A stretch of 64,000 nt of DNA, from positions 248,001-312,000 of the forward strand of contig CBDFNC010000004.1 in NCBI GenBank assembly GCA_965249895.1, read 5' to 3'. The stretch comes from CBDFNC01 sp965249895 (GTDB lineage: Bacteria; Pseudomonadota; Gammaproteobacteria; Enterobacterales; CBDFNC01). Below, in pieces: positions 56,384-64,000 of this stretch (its first letter is position 1; the number at the start of each line of letters is the position of its first letter). A program made the translations under genes and the position numbers. The notes under the pieces were generated by a model that worked only from the letters and a program-made list of their open reading frames with translations, did not search any database and had not been told where the DNA came from.

Positions 56384-58106
56384 CTTGGCTTGGTTCTTCC
56401 AAGCCAACGCTGCTCGTTATTGCATGATCGTCATCGCTATTATTGCCGCGTCGATCATTTCTCTATTGCCTCCACTCTGGGTGGCCAGGGTAATCGATGG
56501 CATTAGCACACAACACTCGTCAACCGATGAACTGCTAAGTCAGCTTGGGATCATCGCTGGACTAGCCCTGCTAACCTACTGCTTACGTTTTTTGTGGCGC
56601 AACTGGCTATTTGGCACCGCACTGAAATTGGAAAAACAGTTAGTACTTAATCTGTATCGGGATTTCTGCCAACAAAAACCAGGCTTTTACCGTCAACACC
56701 CGACCGGCAAATTGCTGACCCTCTTGGGTAGCGATGTCGCCGCAGTATCCCAGGGTGCAGGTAATGGCGTAGTTTTTTTGATAGACGCCCTAGTAATGAC
56801 GACTCTGGTACTCATTATCTTGGTCACCAATATCAGTCTGTCGCTAACTGTGTTTGCCTTGCTTCCTCTGCCTTTGATGGCTTTATTAATCCGGCGTTAC
56901 GGCAAGCAGATGCAAAGCAAGGCGCATAGACAACAGCAGGCGTTGGCGGAATTAAATCAGCAGGTACAACAAACCTTTTCTGGTATTGAGGTGATCAAAA
57001 GCTATAGCAGCGAAAAGCAAAGTTATCAGGACTTTGTTGCTCAGTTGGACAAACTAACCCAGGAAAATATCGAACTGGCGGAAGTGGAAGCCAAATACGA
57101 ACCGACCACGGGCTTAGTTAGTGGCCTATGTTTCCTATTTAGCATGGCTGGGGGGAGCTGGCTGATTTACCAGGGGCAACTCAGCCTGGGTCAACTTATG
57201 GCTTTTAATATGTATCTTGGCTATCTCATTTGGCCAGTTAACGCGCTGGGTTGGTTGTTCAATCTTTTGGCGCTGGCTAACGTGTCCCACCAGAGGATCC
57301 AAGACATGATGTCGCCCGACCAAAACCCACCTGCACCCACCAGGCAAGCAGCCAGAACGTCCCCCGACTTAACGGTTTCCATCGACCGCTTTACTTATCC
57401 AGGAGAGTCAACGCCTTGCCTTCGCCAAGTTAGCTTTCAACTTAAACCCGGACAAACCCTTGGCCTGGTAGGTAAAACCGGTAGCGGAAAAAGCACAATA
57501 TTAAAGCTGCTGTTAGGCGCCTATCCTGTACCCGAAAGCAGTATAACGCTGAATAACCTATCCATAGATGAATGGGATGACGCCAGTGTTAACCACCTAT
57601 TTAGCTATGTGCCACAACAACCCGTTTTATTTTCAGGCACCATAGCTGAAAATATCAGCCTGGAAACAAGCGCCAACCAACAGCTTATGCAACATGTCGC
57701 TAAATTAGCCTGTATTCACCAGGAAATTATGGCGCTACCCCAGGGTTACCAAACCCAGCTTAAAGAGCAAGGTGCTGGCCTTTCCGGCGGACAGCAACAA
57801 AGAATAGCCATCGCCAGGGCATTGTATAAGAACGCGCCTTGTTTATTACTGGACGACGCAAGTTCAGCACTGGATCAGACCACGGAAATTAAACTACTTA
57901 ACAATCTTAGGTCTTGGGCAGGGAGTGATAAAAGTCTACTTATCGTCAGCCACAGGCTCAACAGCCTTAACCTAGTGGACCAGGTATTATTAATGGAGTC
58001 AGGCTCACTGACCCAGCAGGGTTCCCATCACACTTTGATCGAACGTGCCCCCTGGTACGCGAAAATGGTCAAACACCAGCAAACTCAACTCGCGGAGCCA
58101 GTATGA
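56367..58106 (+). CDS. ABC exporter half-transporter, MdlA-like (degenerate ATP site)
   Basis: A 579-residue fused half-transporter: six membrane helices in residues 1-310, nucleotide-binding domain from about 330. Walker A is GLVGKTGSGKST, the signature is the canonical LSGGQQQR, and the H-loop is VSHRLN. Walker B reads CLLLDDASSALD: the catalytic Glu after the Walker B Asp is replaced by Asp. This substitution marks the degenerate site of heterodimeric exporters such as MdlA/MdlB, TM287/288 and BmrCD. The next gene starts 4 bases before its stop and encodes the partner. It overlaps the acyltransferase gene at its 5' end. The pair probably exports the glycosylated or acylated product of this operon, or the peptide. 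Confidence 0.94.
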   Translation: MIFFYNLAWFFQANAARYCMIVIAIIAASIISLLPPLWVARVIDGISTQHSSTDELLSQLGIIAGLALLTYCLRFLWRNWLFGTALKLEKQLVLNLYRDFCQQKPGFYRQHPTGKLLTLLGSDVAAVSQGAGNGVVFLIDALVMTTLVLIILVTNISLSLTVFALLPLPLMALLIRRYGKQMQSKAHRQQQALAELNQQVQQTFSGIEVIKSYSSEKQSYQDFVAQLDKLTQENIELAEVEAKYEPTTGLVSGLCFLFSMAGGSWLIYQGQLSLGQLMAFNMYLGYLIWPVNALGWLFNLLALANVSHQRIQDMMSPDQNPPAPTRQAARTSPDLTVSIDRFTYPGESTPCLRQVSFQLKPGQTLGLVGKTGSGKSTILKLLLGAYPVPESSITLNNLSIDEWDDASVNHLFSYVPQQPVLFSGTIAENISLETSANQQLMQHVAKLACIHQEIMALPQGYQTQLKEQGAGLSGGQQQRIAIARALYKNAPCLLLDDASSALDQTTEIKLLNNLRSWAGSDKSLLIVSHRLNSLNLVDQVLLMESGSLTQQGSHHTLIERAPWYAKMVKHQQTQLAEPV

Positions 58107-59836
58107 AGTCTTCCGTTCTCAGGCTACTAAGTTATTCCTTACACCATCCCAAGCTACTTATCAGTTCCTTGTTGCTCTTACTGATGGCTACGGCTGCCGA
58201 CCTATTGGGGCCATGGTTAATCAAAGTCTTTATTGATGATTATTTGTTAGCGGATAACTGGCAAAGCTCAGATCTCCTCCTGCTACTGACGTGTTATATC
58301 GCCGCTTTATTGCTGGCTAACTGGGGGGGGTATCTGCAATCTATTAAATACTTCCGGCTATCCGCCAAGGTGCTACAGGAGATACGTCAACAAAGTTTCC
58401 AACATGCCCTATCATTACCCTTCGACTACTTTCACCGAACTCCGGTGGGCGACACTATCGCCAGATTAACCAGTGATACCGAAGCCATGCGTGTCTTGTT
58501 TAGCAAACTAATTGGTTCAACTATAAAGGATATAGTGGTAATCCTGGGTGTTTTAATCGCACTTTTTAGCCTTAACCATGAATTGGCAATGCTCTGCCTG
58601 GCTATCATCCCCTTTTTCCTAGTGGTTTTCTTTTTCTATCGCAAGTTTGCATTAACGCTGCATAGACAGATCCGTCAAAAGAGCGCCGAGATTAATTCCA
58701 TACTAAACGAAACGCTGCAACAGGTTTTCATCATCCAATTGTTCAACAAGCAAGCTACGTTTTACGATAAGTTGAGCCATAAAGTGGATAGCTATATCCA
58801 GCTGAACCGTAAAAGTGTCCGCTTAGAGGCCTTATTGCTGCGTCCCTTGTTGGAATTTACCAGTATTATTCTTATGGTCCTGGTACTTCTGAAACTTGGT
58901 ATGGCACCGGCGACTGGAATTGAACTTGGTGTGGTATTTGCCTTTTTCAGCTATCTGTCTCGCTTTTTTGAACCCATGATCAATCTAATGCAGTCCCAGG
59001 GTTTGCTATTACAGTCCATCGCCGCCAGCGAAAGGGTTTTTGCGTTACTCGATAGCCGAGCGGAAACAGATTTAGGAAAACTCCAGATAAAAGCGCAAGG
59101 TGGCGTCCAGGTTAATCAACTGAGCTTTAGTTACGGTGAGAAACCGGTGCTTAATGATATTAACTTCACAGCGTCTAAAGGGCAGTTCATTGCCCTGGTA
59201 GGCCCTACTGGTAGTGGCAAGAGTACCCTAGTGAAGGTGCTAAAGGGCTTTTATCCCATTGAGCAGGGAGAGATCTTACTTGACGACACCCCCATCTCCA
59301 GATTGACAAAAAACAACTTAAGAAAACAAATCGCGCTAGTGGAGCAAATGCCATTTATTCGCTCGGCAAGCCTAGCGGAAAATATTGCTTTTGGTAACCC
59401 GGACATCGACGAATTACGCATAATGCAAGCGCTACAACAAGCCCAGCTAATGGATTGGTATCATACGTTGGAGCATGGTTTGACGACTCAATTGGGTCCC
59501 CAGGGACTGGCGCTTTCTGCCGGTCAAAAGCAGCTAATTTCATTGGCCCGTGCCCTGGCCCAACAACCCAAAGTCATAGTGCTGGATGAAGCCAGTGCAA
59601 ACTTGGATTATGAAACCGAAAAAGCCATCGAGACTAGCTTGGTTTCCCTTAATCAAGAAGTAACCTTGATAATGATTGCCCACAAACTAACCAATGTCAG
59701 AAATGCGGATCAGATCCTGGTGATGGATAAAGGAAAAATCGTGGAGCGGGGAAACCATCAGACCCTGATGAGTAAGTCTGGCCTATACGCCAGCCTAAGC
59801 CATGCCCAACTACTGGAGCAACAAGACGTTGCTTAG
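58103..59836 (+). CDS. ABC exporter half-transporter, MdlB-like (consensus ATP site)
   Basis: A 577-residue half-transporter with six membrane helices (residues 1-300) and an ATPase domain. Walker A is ALVGPTGSGKST, Walker B keeps the catalytic Glu (VIVLDEASANLD) and the H-loop is IAHKLTN. The signature is LSAGQKQ, not LSGGQ. With the partner it therefore makes one full site (its own Walker motifs with the partner's LSGGQ) and one weakened site (partner's LDD with this LSAGQ), as expected for a heterodimer. The ATG overlaps the stop of the partner gene. It ends the operon; no clear terminator follows. Confidence 0.94.
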   Translation: MKSSVLRLLSYSLHHPKLLISSLLLLLMATAADLLGPWLIKVFIDDYLLADNWQSSDLLLLLTCYIAALLLANWGGYLQSIKYFRLSAKVLQEIRQQSFQHALSLPFDYFHRTPVGDTIARLTSDTEAMRVLFSKLIGSTIKDIVVILGVLIALFSLNHELAMLCLAIIPFFLVVFFFYRKFALTLHRQIRQKSAEINSILNETLQQVFIIQLFNKQATFYDKLSHKVDSYIQLNRKSVRLEALLLRPLLEFTSIILMVLVLLKLGMAPATGIELGVVFAFFSYLSRFFEPMINLMQSQGLLLQSIAASERVFALLDSRAETDLGKLQIKAQGGVQVNQLSFSYGEKPVLNDINFTASKGQFIALVGPTGSGKSTLVKVLKGFYPIEQGEILLDDTPISRLTKNNLRKQIALVEQMPFIRSASLAENIAFGNPDIDELRIMQALQQAQLMDWYHTLEHGLTTQLGPQGLALSAGQKQLISLARALAQQPKVIVLDEASANLDYETEKAIETSLVSLNQEVTLIMIAHKLTNVRNADQILVMDKGKIVERGNHQTLMSKSGLYASLSHAQLLEQQDVA

Positions 59837-60114
59837 CTTACCGCTTGCACAGTAACTATACGCATGATTTCTACCTCAATCTCTTGATGATGATTCAGTG
59901 TGGTGTTCAAAAGTATCAATATTTCGGCTCAGGACTCTCGCCATACTAAACCTCAGCCGTTTTCCAACCTGGCACTTCGGGAACATTGCGGGCAACTTTG
60001 ACCAAACTATATTGTAATCGCTCAATCTTTATTGGCTTTGCACTGCAATGTCGAGGCGCCCTGATCTAGCTTAGCGTTATCAACCTAACGGTCTTGTTTA
60101 CACTATGAGGCCGC
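59837..60114. other. Intergenic region without recognised features
   Basis: These 278 bases separate the rightward ABC operon from the converging frameshifted coiled-coil gene. No hairpin terminator or gene was recognised. Confidence 0.4.
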
Positions 60115-60599
60115 CTAGCCCTGGCCTTGCTTCATCAGATCAGCCTTTTGAGTCATCAGGTTATTTAGCTCACCAAGCAAAGATCGAAGCTGTTGCTCCA
60201 GCAACTTACGTTTATCCTGAGCCTGTTGACTATCGTCTGAGGCCAGTTGCTGTATTTCTCTCTGGACGCCCTAATTTTATCCTGAATTTCCTCGATGTGT
60301 TTTTCCATCTCTTCCATTGGAGTCAGATCTTTATCTTTACTGGACTCTGCTGCCGACGAAGACTCCGATCCATCTAGCCTTAGCGGCTTACCTTCGGAAT
60401 CCGTTTCTGTCGACTCACCTTCCTGCTGTTTAAGCTCAGATTGCAACTTATCCCGAGCTTCAGGTGAGATGGTCACTGTCCCGGCTGGCGTCATAGTTTG
60501 GACAGTCACCTCAGCCTCTTTATGTTTCACAAATGCTGGATCATTAAGGCTGTGTTTCACTGCAACGTTTAGCCTGTTTCCATTTTTCGTTACCTCCAT
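60115..60599 (-). pseudogene. Coiled-coil protein gene of unknown function, apparently frameshifted
   Basis: The first frame starts at ATG 60599 and encodes a polar protein with TVQTMTPAGTVTISPEARDKL and a Ser/Glu/Asp-rich middle, then a helical EEMEKHIEEIQDKI segment. After that point the first frame becomes Cys/Trp-rich and ends at 60165. A neighbouring frame, open from about 60270, continues as a convincing coiled coil (REIQQLASDDSQQAQDKRK, then LRSLLGELNNLMTQKADLM) and stops at 60115. A one-base indel between about 60255 and 60270 would join them into one protein of about 160 residues. I do not recognise the family. It may be a recent pseudogene or a sequencing error. Confidence 0.6.
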
Positions 60600-60759
60600 T
60601 CAAGTCGACATTTATATCGACAAACAGGCATAATACTTTAGATTTTAATGACATTAATATTAGCCAAAGTATTTGCTTAATAAGACAAATAGCGAAGTAG
60701 TATGTGTTTGAGATAACACACCTCGATAAAGACCAGTTAGCCGTTGCCGATAAATGCCG

Positions 60760-61572
60760 TTAGTTCATCCTGCGGTAACTGCCCGGCGTTGTGCCAAAGG
60801 CTTTTTTGAAATTTCGATGCATATGGCTTTGATCGGCAAAACCCGACTCCAGCGCCGCATCAATAAGACTGGCTCCGGTGGCGATCAGCTTTTTCGCACC
60901 GTGAAATTTCACATGAATAAAATACTGGTGTGGGGTCATTCCAAAGGTTTGTTTAAAGCTGCGGATCAATTTAAATTTGGTTAACCCACAGATGGATTCA
61001 AGCTCTTCCAAACTGGTATTGTTGCGCCAATTATCATGCAGGTAATCCCTGACAAGTAAAAGCGGACCTCCTTCGGGTAAGTTCTTCTCCCCGGCCTTCA
61101 GGGTTCCGTGACGGCTAAACAGCATTTCCATGGATATTTGTAACAGACTTTGTTGCGATAGCTTTAGCGCCTGCCCCTCTAGTGCGAGGTGCAGATCCAA
61201 TAAGTGCTGAAATAATAGTGGGTCATTAATAACAAGCTGGCCAATCGTCTGGGATCCCAGCCCCAGCAATTCGTTATCATTCAACGCATTAGTGATCATC
61301 TGCGTATCAAAGTAAAACATCCGATAGTTCCATCCCTGCTCACAGGCGGCAAAACCAGTGTGAAGTTCCGCCGGGTTAATCGCCACGATGTGACCCTGCG
61401 GGACAGTGATCTTCTCGCCTCGATAATCCAGCCCTTCAGCACCGGACAAGATAATACCGACAGCCAATTCTTCGTGCCAATGTTTGGTGAACTGGAATTT
61501 TTTAAATGAAGCGCTAAGCATTTCGATACCGCTCACTTCTTCATTTTTCCATAAGCGCGAAAACTCTTTCAT
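60760..61572 (-). CDS. AraC-family transcriptional regulator
   Basis: A 270-residue regulator. The N-terminal cupin-like sensor region has FTKHWHEELAVGIILSG and VPQGHIVAINPAELHTGF. The C-terminal DNA-binding part has two helix-turn-helices: SLEELESICGLTKFKLIRSF and later LIDAALESGFADQSHMHRNF, closing with FGTTPGSYRR. Length and layout match the family. It is on the same strand as the GFA gene upstream. Its targets are unknown, and nothing links it to the synthetase genes beyond proximity. Confidence 0.93.
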   Translation of the reverse strand: MKEFSRLWKNEEVSGIEMLSASFKKFQFTKHWHEELAVGIILSGAEGLDYRGEKITVPQGHIVAINPAELHTGFAACEQGWNYRMFYFDTQMITNALNDNELLGLGSQTIGQLVINDPLLFQHLLDLHLALEGQALKLSQQSLLQISMEMLFSRHGTLKAGEKNLPEGGPLLLVRDYLHDNWRNNTSLEELESICGLTKFKLIRSFKQTFGMTPHQYFIHVKFHGAKKLIATGASLIDAALESGFADQSHMHRNFKKAFGTTPGSYRRMN

Positions 61573-61640
61573 AACAAATACTCAGCTCACTGAGTCTGCA
61601 TCTGGTATACCTTAGCTGAAACACCTCTTGAGCATTTCTG

Positions 61641-62045
61641 CTAAGCACTTTCGGGAGCAGCCTCTTCGTATTGCGGTATACCCTCTGCGATAACCTCCCA
61701 GTTTGCCTTAGAACCAACATAAATATGCCTGGCAAGCTCAATCTCCGGATCTCCGTTTACGCAACCCAGGGTAACACCATCGACGGTACCATTAAAAATA
61801 CCACAAAGTGTGGAACCACATTGACAACAAAACTGCAGGCCAAAACCATGTTTGCCCACATAGGATGTGAGAAAATGTTCCCCAGACAACCAGTTGAACT
61901 CTTGAGGTTCAACTACTGCGTAAGCCGATGCCTGGGAGCTGAATGCTTTGCGACAAAGCGAGCAATGGCATGATCTTGCATCACCGAGTCTTCCGTCCAA
62001 TTGGTATTTCACTTCCCCACAAAAACACTCACCTGTTATTGCCAT
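61641..62045 (-). CDS. GFA-family (glutathione-dependent formaldehyde-activating/CENP-V-like) zinc protein
   Basis: A 134-residue zinc protein with the family's cysteine pattern: CFCGEVKY, then SCHCSLCRKAF, then FCCQCGSTL. Such proteins bind zinc in a beta-rich fold. The name comes from Gfa, said to join formaldehyde and glutathione, but most members have no tested activity. The ATG is at 62045. It stands 68 bases upstream of the AraC gene on the same strand. It is probably a chromosomal neighbour and not part of the biosynthetic locus. Confidence 0.92.
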   Translation of the reverse strand: MAITGECFCGEVKYQLDGRLGDARSCHCSLCRKAFSSQASAYAVVEPQEFNWLSGEHFLTSYVGKHGFGLQFCCQCGSTLCGIFNGTVDGVTLGCVNGDPEIELARHIYVGSKANWEVIAEGIPQYEEAAPESA

Positions 62046-62366
62046 TTTCTCTCCTTAAACTTAACGCTATGCATTGCGAAACTCTACAAACACCAATAAA
62101 TTCAAGTAGGCACAATTAGCCGCAGGCGTAATCGTACAAAAGGACTAAACCGCATACAACATTTGTTTCGCTCATCTCTAAGTAGATTTCCCCTTTAAGT
62201 AGGTGAACGAATTAGCGCCAAGATTAGTTGTCGCACCGTCGCCAAAAGTCAGCCAGCACGACGGAAACGATGCCGATTATTGTCAAATCGGCTGGCAATC
62301 CTGACGCTATTAGCACTGGATTGCGAAGTGTCGAACCACCGCCAGAGGCGGTGATTGACTCTGCAT
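62046..62366. other. Intergenic region without recognised gene
   Basis: About 320 bases between the GFA gene and the truncated permease, both on the minus strand. A short minus-strand ORF starts at once after the permease stop (MQSQSPPLAVVRHF) but ends after 18 codons. It may be the head of a decayed next gene of the transport operon; no homology is recognisable. Confidence 0.4.
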
Positions 62367-62879
62367 TTAGCTTCTCTGTCGGTTTAACGACAATTTTCGT
62401 TCGGCCAACTCCACTAGCAAAGTAATAATGAAATTAATCGCAAGGTACAAGTTTCCTGCCACCAAAATTGGCTCGAAGGGGCTGAAATACTCTGAAGAAA
62501 TCGCCCGAAATACACCGGTCATATCCATAATAGTGATAGTACTGGCAAGGGAAGAAGATTTGACCATCAGTATCACTTCGTTACCATAAGCGGGTAACGC
62601 CTGGCGAATGGCCAGCGGAAAGGTAATTCGCCGGAAAAGCAGCAAAGAGCTCATACCAATTGCTTGACCCGCCTCCAGCAGGCCCACATTAACCGACTGG
62701 ATCCCACCCCGGATAATCTCACTGGTATAAGCGCCTGTGTTTAGGATTAATGCCAGAATGGCGCAAAACCAGGGATCTTTAAAGAATTGGGGACTGATCA
62801 AATTCCAGCCGTTTAGGGTCACAAAACCAATAGCTCCTCTCCAATTCAGCGAATGCTGGAGCAGATCAATAAGTAATCA
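62367..62879 (-). pseudogene. Amino-acid ABC transporter permease (ArtM/HisM-like), N-terminus lost
   Basis: The frame encodes the C-terminal two thirds of a polar-amino-acid permease. It has WFCAILALILNTGAYTSEI, RGGIQSVNVGLLEAGQAIGM (the EAA-type loop that contacts the ATPase) and LPAYGNEVILMVKSSSL. Homologues have about 100 more residues with the first two or three membrane helices. Here the frame runs into a stop near 62879 just before the transposase gene of the right-hand insertion sequence. The likely cause is insertion of that element into the gene. A GTG at 62822 would give a 151-residue product, unlikely to be functional. Confidence 0.82.
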
Positions 62880-62907
62880 GTTTGGCTTGCCTGTTACCAG
62901 GCTAAAA

Positions 62908-64000
62908 TCAGTGGCTGAGCTTACTCGCTGGAAAACCAAGCAGTGTCAGCCAGTCGGTCACCTTTTCTCCCGTCAGCAACTCATGGGCTGACCGACCTTT
63001 GTGACGTCCCCAGCGCTTTTCCCGCAGGTTGTACCAAGCCCGGAACAGCTCAAGAAACGCTTGATTTACGCCCTTTCTGGCATACAGATAAGTGCGTAAG
63101 GTGGCGTTAAAGCCTTCAATGGCACTGGACGCGCGGTGACGTTTGGTGAGCAACATTTCCACCTCCTGCATCAGCCGCTCACAGCGTGTTTCATTCAACT
63201 GTTGGGTCAACAGGCGGTAGCTGCCGAGCATTTCCTGAATAAGCCGCTGCTGCTTGTGCTTCCCGGCCTTTGCTAATTCACGTCGGCACTCGAAGAAGCG
63301 GCAGGCCAGCTCAACTGGCTGCTGAGAATAACGTGCAATACAGTCTTGCAACTTATCATGGAGCGCTTGGGTGGCCAGAGTGAGGCCATCCAGGCGGTTT
63401 ACCAGATAAGTCGCCGCCTTGTTGCATTCCTTATGTGCCGCCCTGCGCAGTAATAGCGTGGCCTGAGCCAGCTTAGTCTGAGCCATTTCAGTTGTCATTA
63501 GCTCACCGGTCTTTCGGCAAACGCAGCTGAAGGCGGCGTGAAGAAGGTGCAAAGCCCGTTCAGCATGCTCATAGCGCTCGATAGCCTTATCGCATTGGTT
63601 ATCCGCACGCAGCCATTGACCGAACGTATCATCCGGGTCTTCTGCTATGGTGGGGCTGATGGCCTGGTAAGCCTTTTCTTCCTGAAAAATGTAATAGTAA
63701 GCACGTTGCTCAACCCTGCGCACCGCCTTGGCTGCGATATACAGGGCATGAAAAATATCATCACGTTGCTGCGCCTGATCGAAAACCGTTGTGACACCTG
63801 CGGCTATCCCTTTGGCGCCGTCTTTGACGATGTGTTTTGGCATCATCCCCTGAGCAGCAGCTTGCTGGAGTACTCTGGCCCAGGTTTTTCCATCACGCTG
63901 TTGCTCGTGAGACAGGCAGAACAGGTAGCCGGAATCCAGGTCAACACCCGCCAGCACAGGGTCGCCCTGACTGAACATTTCATCCACGGCACCGCTCTGG
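62908..64000 (-). CDS. DDE transposase of a second insertion sequence, cut by the right edge
   Basis: The minus-strand frame is open from the window edge to TGA at 62908. It begins inside the catalytic domain: QSGAVDEMFSQGDPVLAGVD carries the probable first Asp, HIVKDGAKGI the second, and ASSAIEGFNATLRTYL the Glu. The C-terminus has LREKRWGRHKGRSAHELLTG. The long helical insertion between the second Asp and the Glu (about 180 residues) is notable. The GTG at 63987 is internal, as conserved residues continue upstream of it. I cannot name the IS family with confidence. It abuts a truncated permease gene, so the element's end lies at about 62880-62905. Confidence 0.85.
   Translation of the reverse strand, partial: QSGAVDEMFSQGDPVLAGVDLDSGYLFCLSHEQQRDGKTWARVLQQAAAQGMMPKHIVKDGAKGIAAGVTTVFDQAQQRDDIFHALYIAAKAVRRVEQRAYYYIFQEEKAYQAISPTIAEDPDDTFGQWLRADNQCDKAIERYEHAERALHLLHAAFSCVCRKTGELMTTEMAQTKLAQATLLLRRAAHKECNKAATYLVNRLDGLTLATQALHDKLQDCIARYSQQPVELACRFFECRRELAKAGKHKQQRLIQEMLGSYRLLTQQLNETRCERLMQEVEMLLTKRHRASSAIEGFNATLRTYLYARKGVNQAFLELFRAWYNLREKRWGRHKGRSAHELLTGEKVTDWLTLLGFPASKLSH

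Noticed and set aside
62228..62425. 65-codon plus-strand ORF
   Set aside because: It overlaps the 3' end of the permease frame on the other strand and has no ribosome site or family match.
1..64000. CRISPR arrays, tRNA and rRNA genes
   Set aside because: No evenly spaced repeats, tRNA cloverleaf-like segments or rRNA sequences were noticed when reading the window; a tRNA or CRISPR search program would be decisive.

Overview
The window is almost entirely one secondary-metabolite locus: four very large nonribosomal peptide synthetase (NRPS) genes, one of them an NRPS-polyketide hybrid, with small tailoring, activation and transport genes between and beside them. Gene content suggests a gammaproteobacterium, possibly marine or host-associated: an EntD-type phosphopantetheinyl transferase, an MdlA/MdlB-like ABC pair, an ISAs1 (H-repeat) remnant and an ArtM/HisM-like permease. 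This is inference from gene families; no rRNA or housekeeping gene is present to fix the taxon.

Layout. Positions 1-15342 (minus) hold a synthetase cut by the left edge (here NRPS4): inactive-looking C, A, T, C, A (Ser-like), T, E, C, A with embedded N-methyltransferase, T, C, half-C, A and onward. It is preceded by an aminotransferase (15578-16606) and a SAM methyltransferase (16634-17623). The methyltransferase carries a His-Asp/His triad spaced like the iron site I recall for MppJ, so the two small genes probably make a beta-methylated amino acid. Two plus-strand genes follow: a DUF6875-like protein (18238-18876) and a TauD/SyrP-like hydroxylase (18953-19942). After an IS6-family transposase remnant come three minus-strand synthetases, in transcription order NRPS1 (47164-41930; A-T-C-A-T), NRPS2 (41930-30054; TubC docking-C-A-T-C-A-T-E-C-A*-T-TE) and NRPS3 (29987-20226; A-T-C-halfC-A-T-KS-KR-T-TE).

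The right flank has a divergent circularly permuted ATP-grasp ligase (47307), an MFS transporter (48635-49897, minus), a cupin/JmjC-like oxygenase (50149) and the phosphopantetheinyl transferase (51178) that would activate the carrier domains. A complete insertion sequence (about 52467-54171, inverted repeats visible) sits in an older ISAs1 fragment. Beyond it is a compact operon of a GT2 glycosyltransferase, a hexapeptide-repeat acyltransferase and a heterodimeric ABC exporter (54785-59836). Next are a frameshifted coiled-coil gene, an AraC regulator, a GFA-family protein, an amino-acid ABC permease truncated by a second IS, and that IS's transposase running off the right edge.

How it may work together. 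NRPS1 and NRPS2 look like one line: coupled TAATG start/stop, and a docking domain facing an acidic C-terminal tail. It carries five carrier domains and its own thioesterase. The last adenylation domain of NRPS2 has lost its ATP-binding and catalytic-lysine motifs, so its carrier domain must be loaded otherwise or skipped. NRPS3 has a second thioesterase and a polyketide module with no acyltransferase; it would give a statine-like gamma-amino-beta-hydroxy acid if malonyl is supplied in trans. NRPS4 encodes a third line or part of one. Beta-methylation, beta-hydroxylation, N-methylation, two epimerisations and possibly ATP-grasp amide formation are the predicted decorations. I do not recognise the product.
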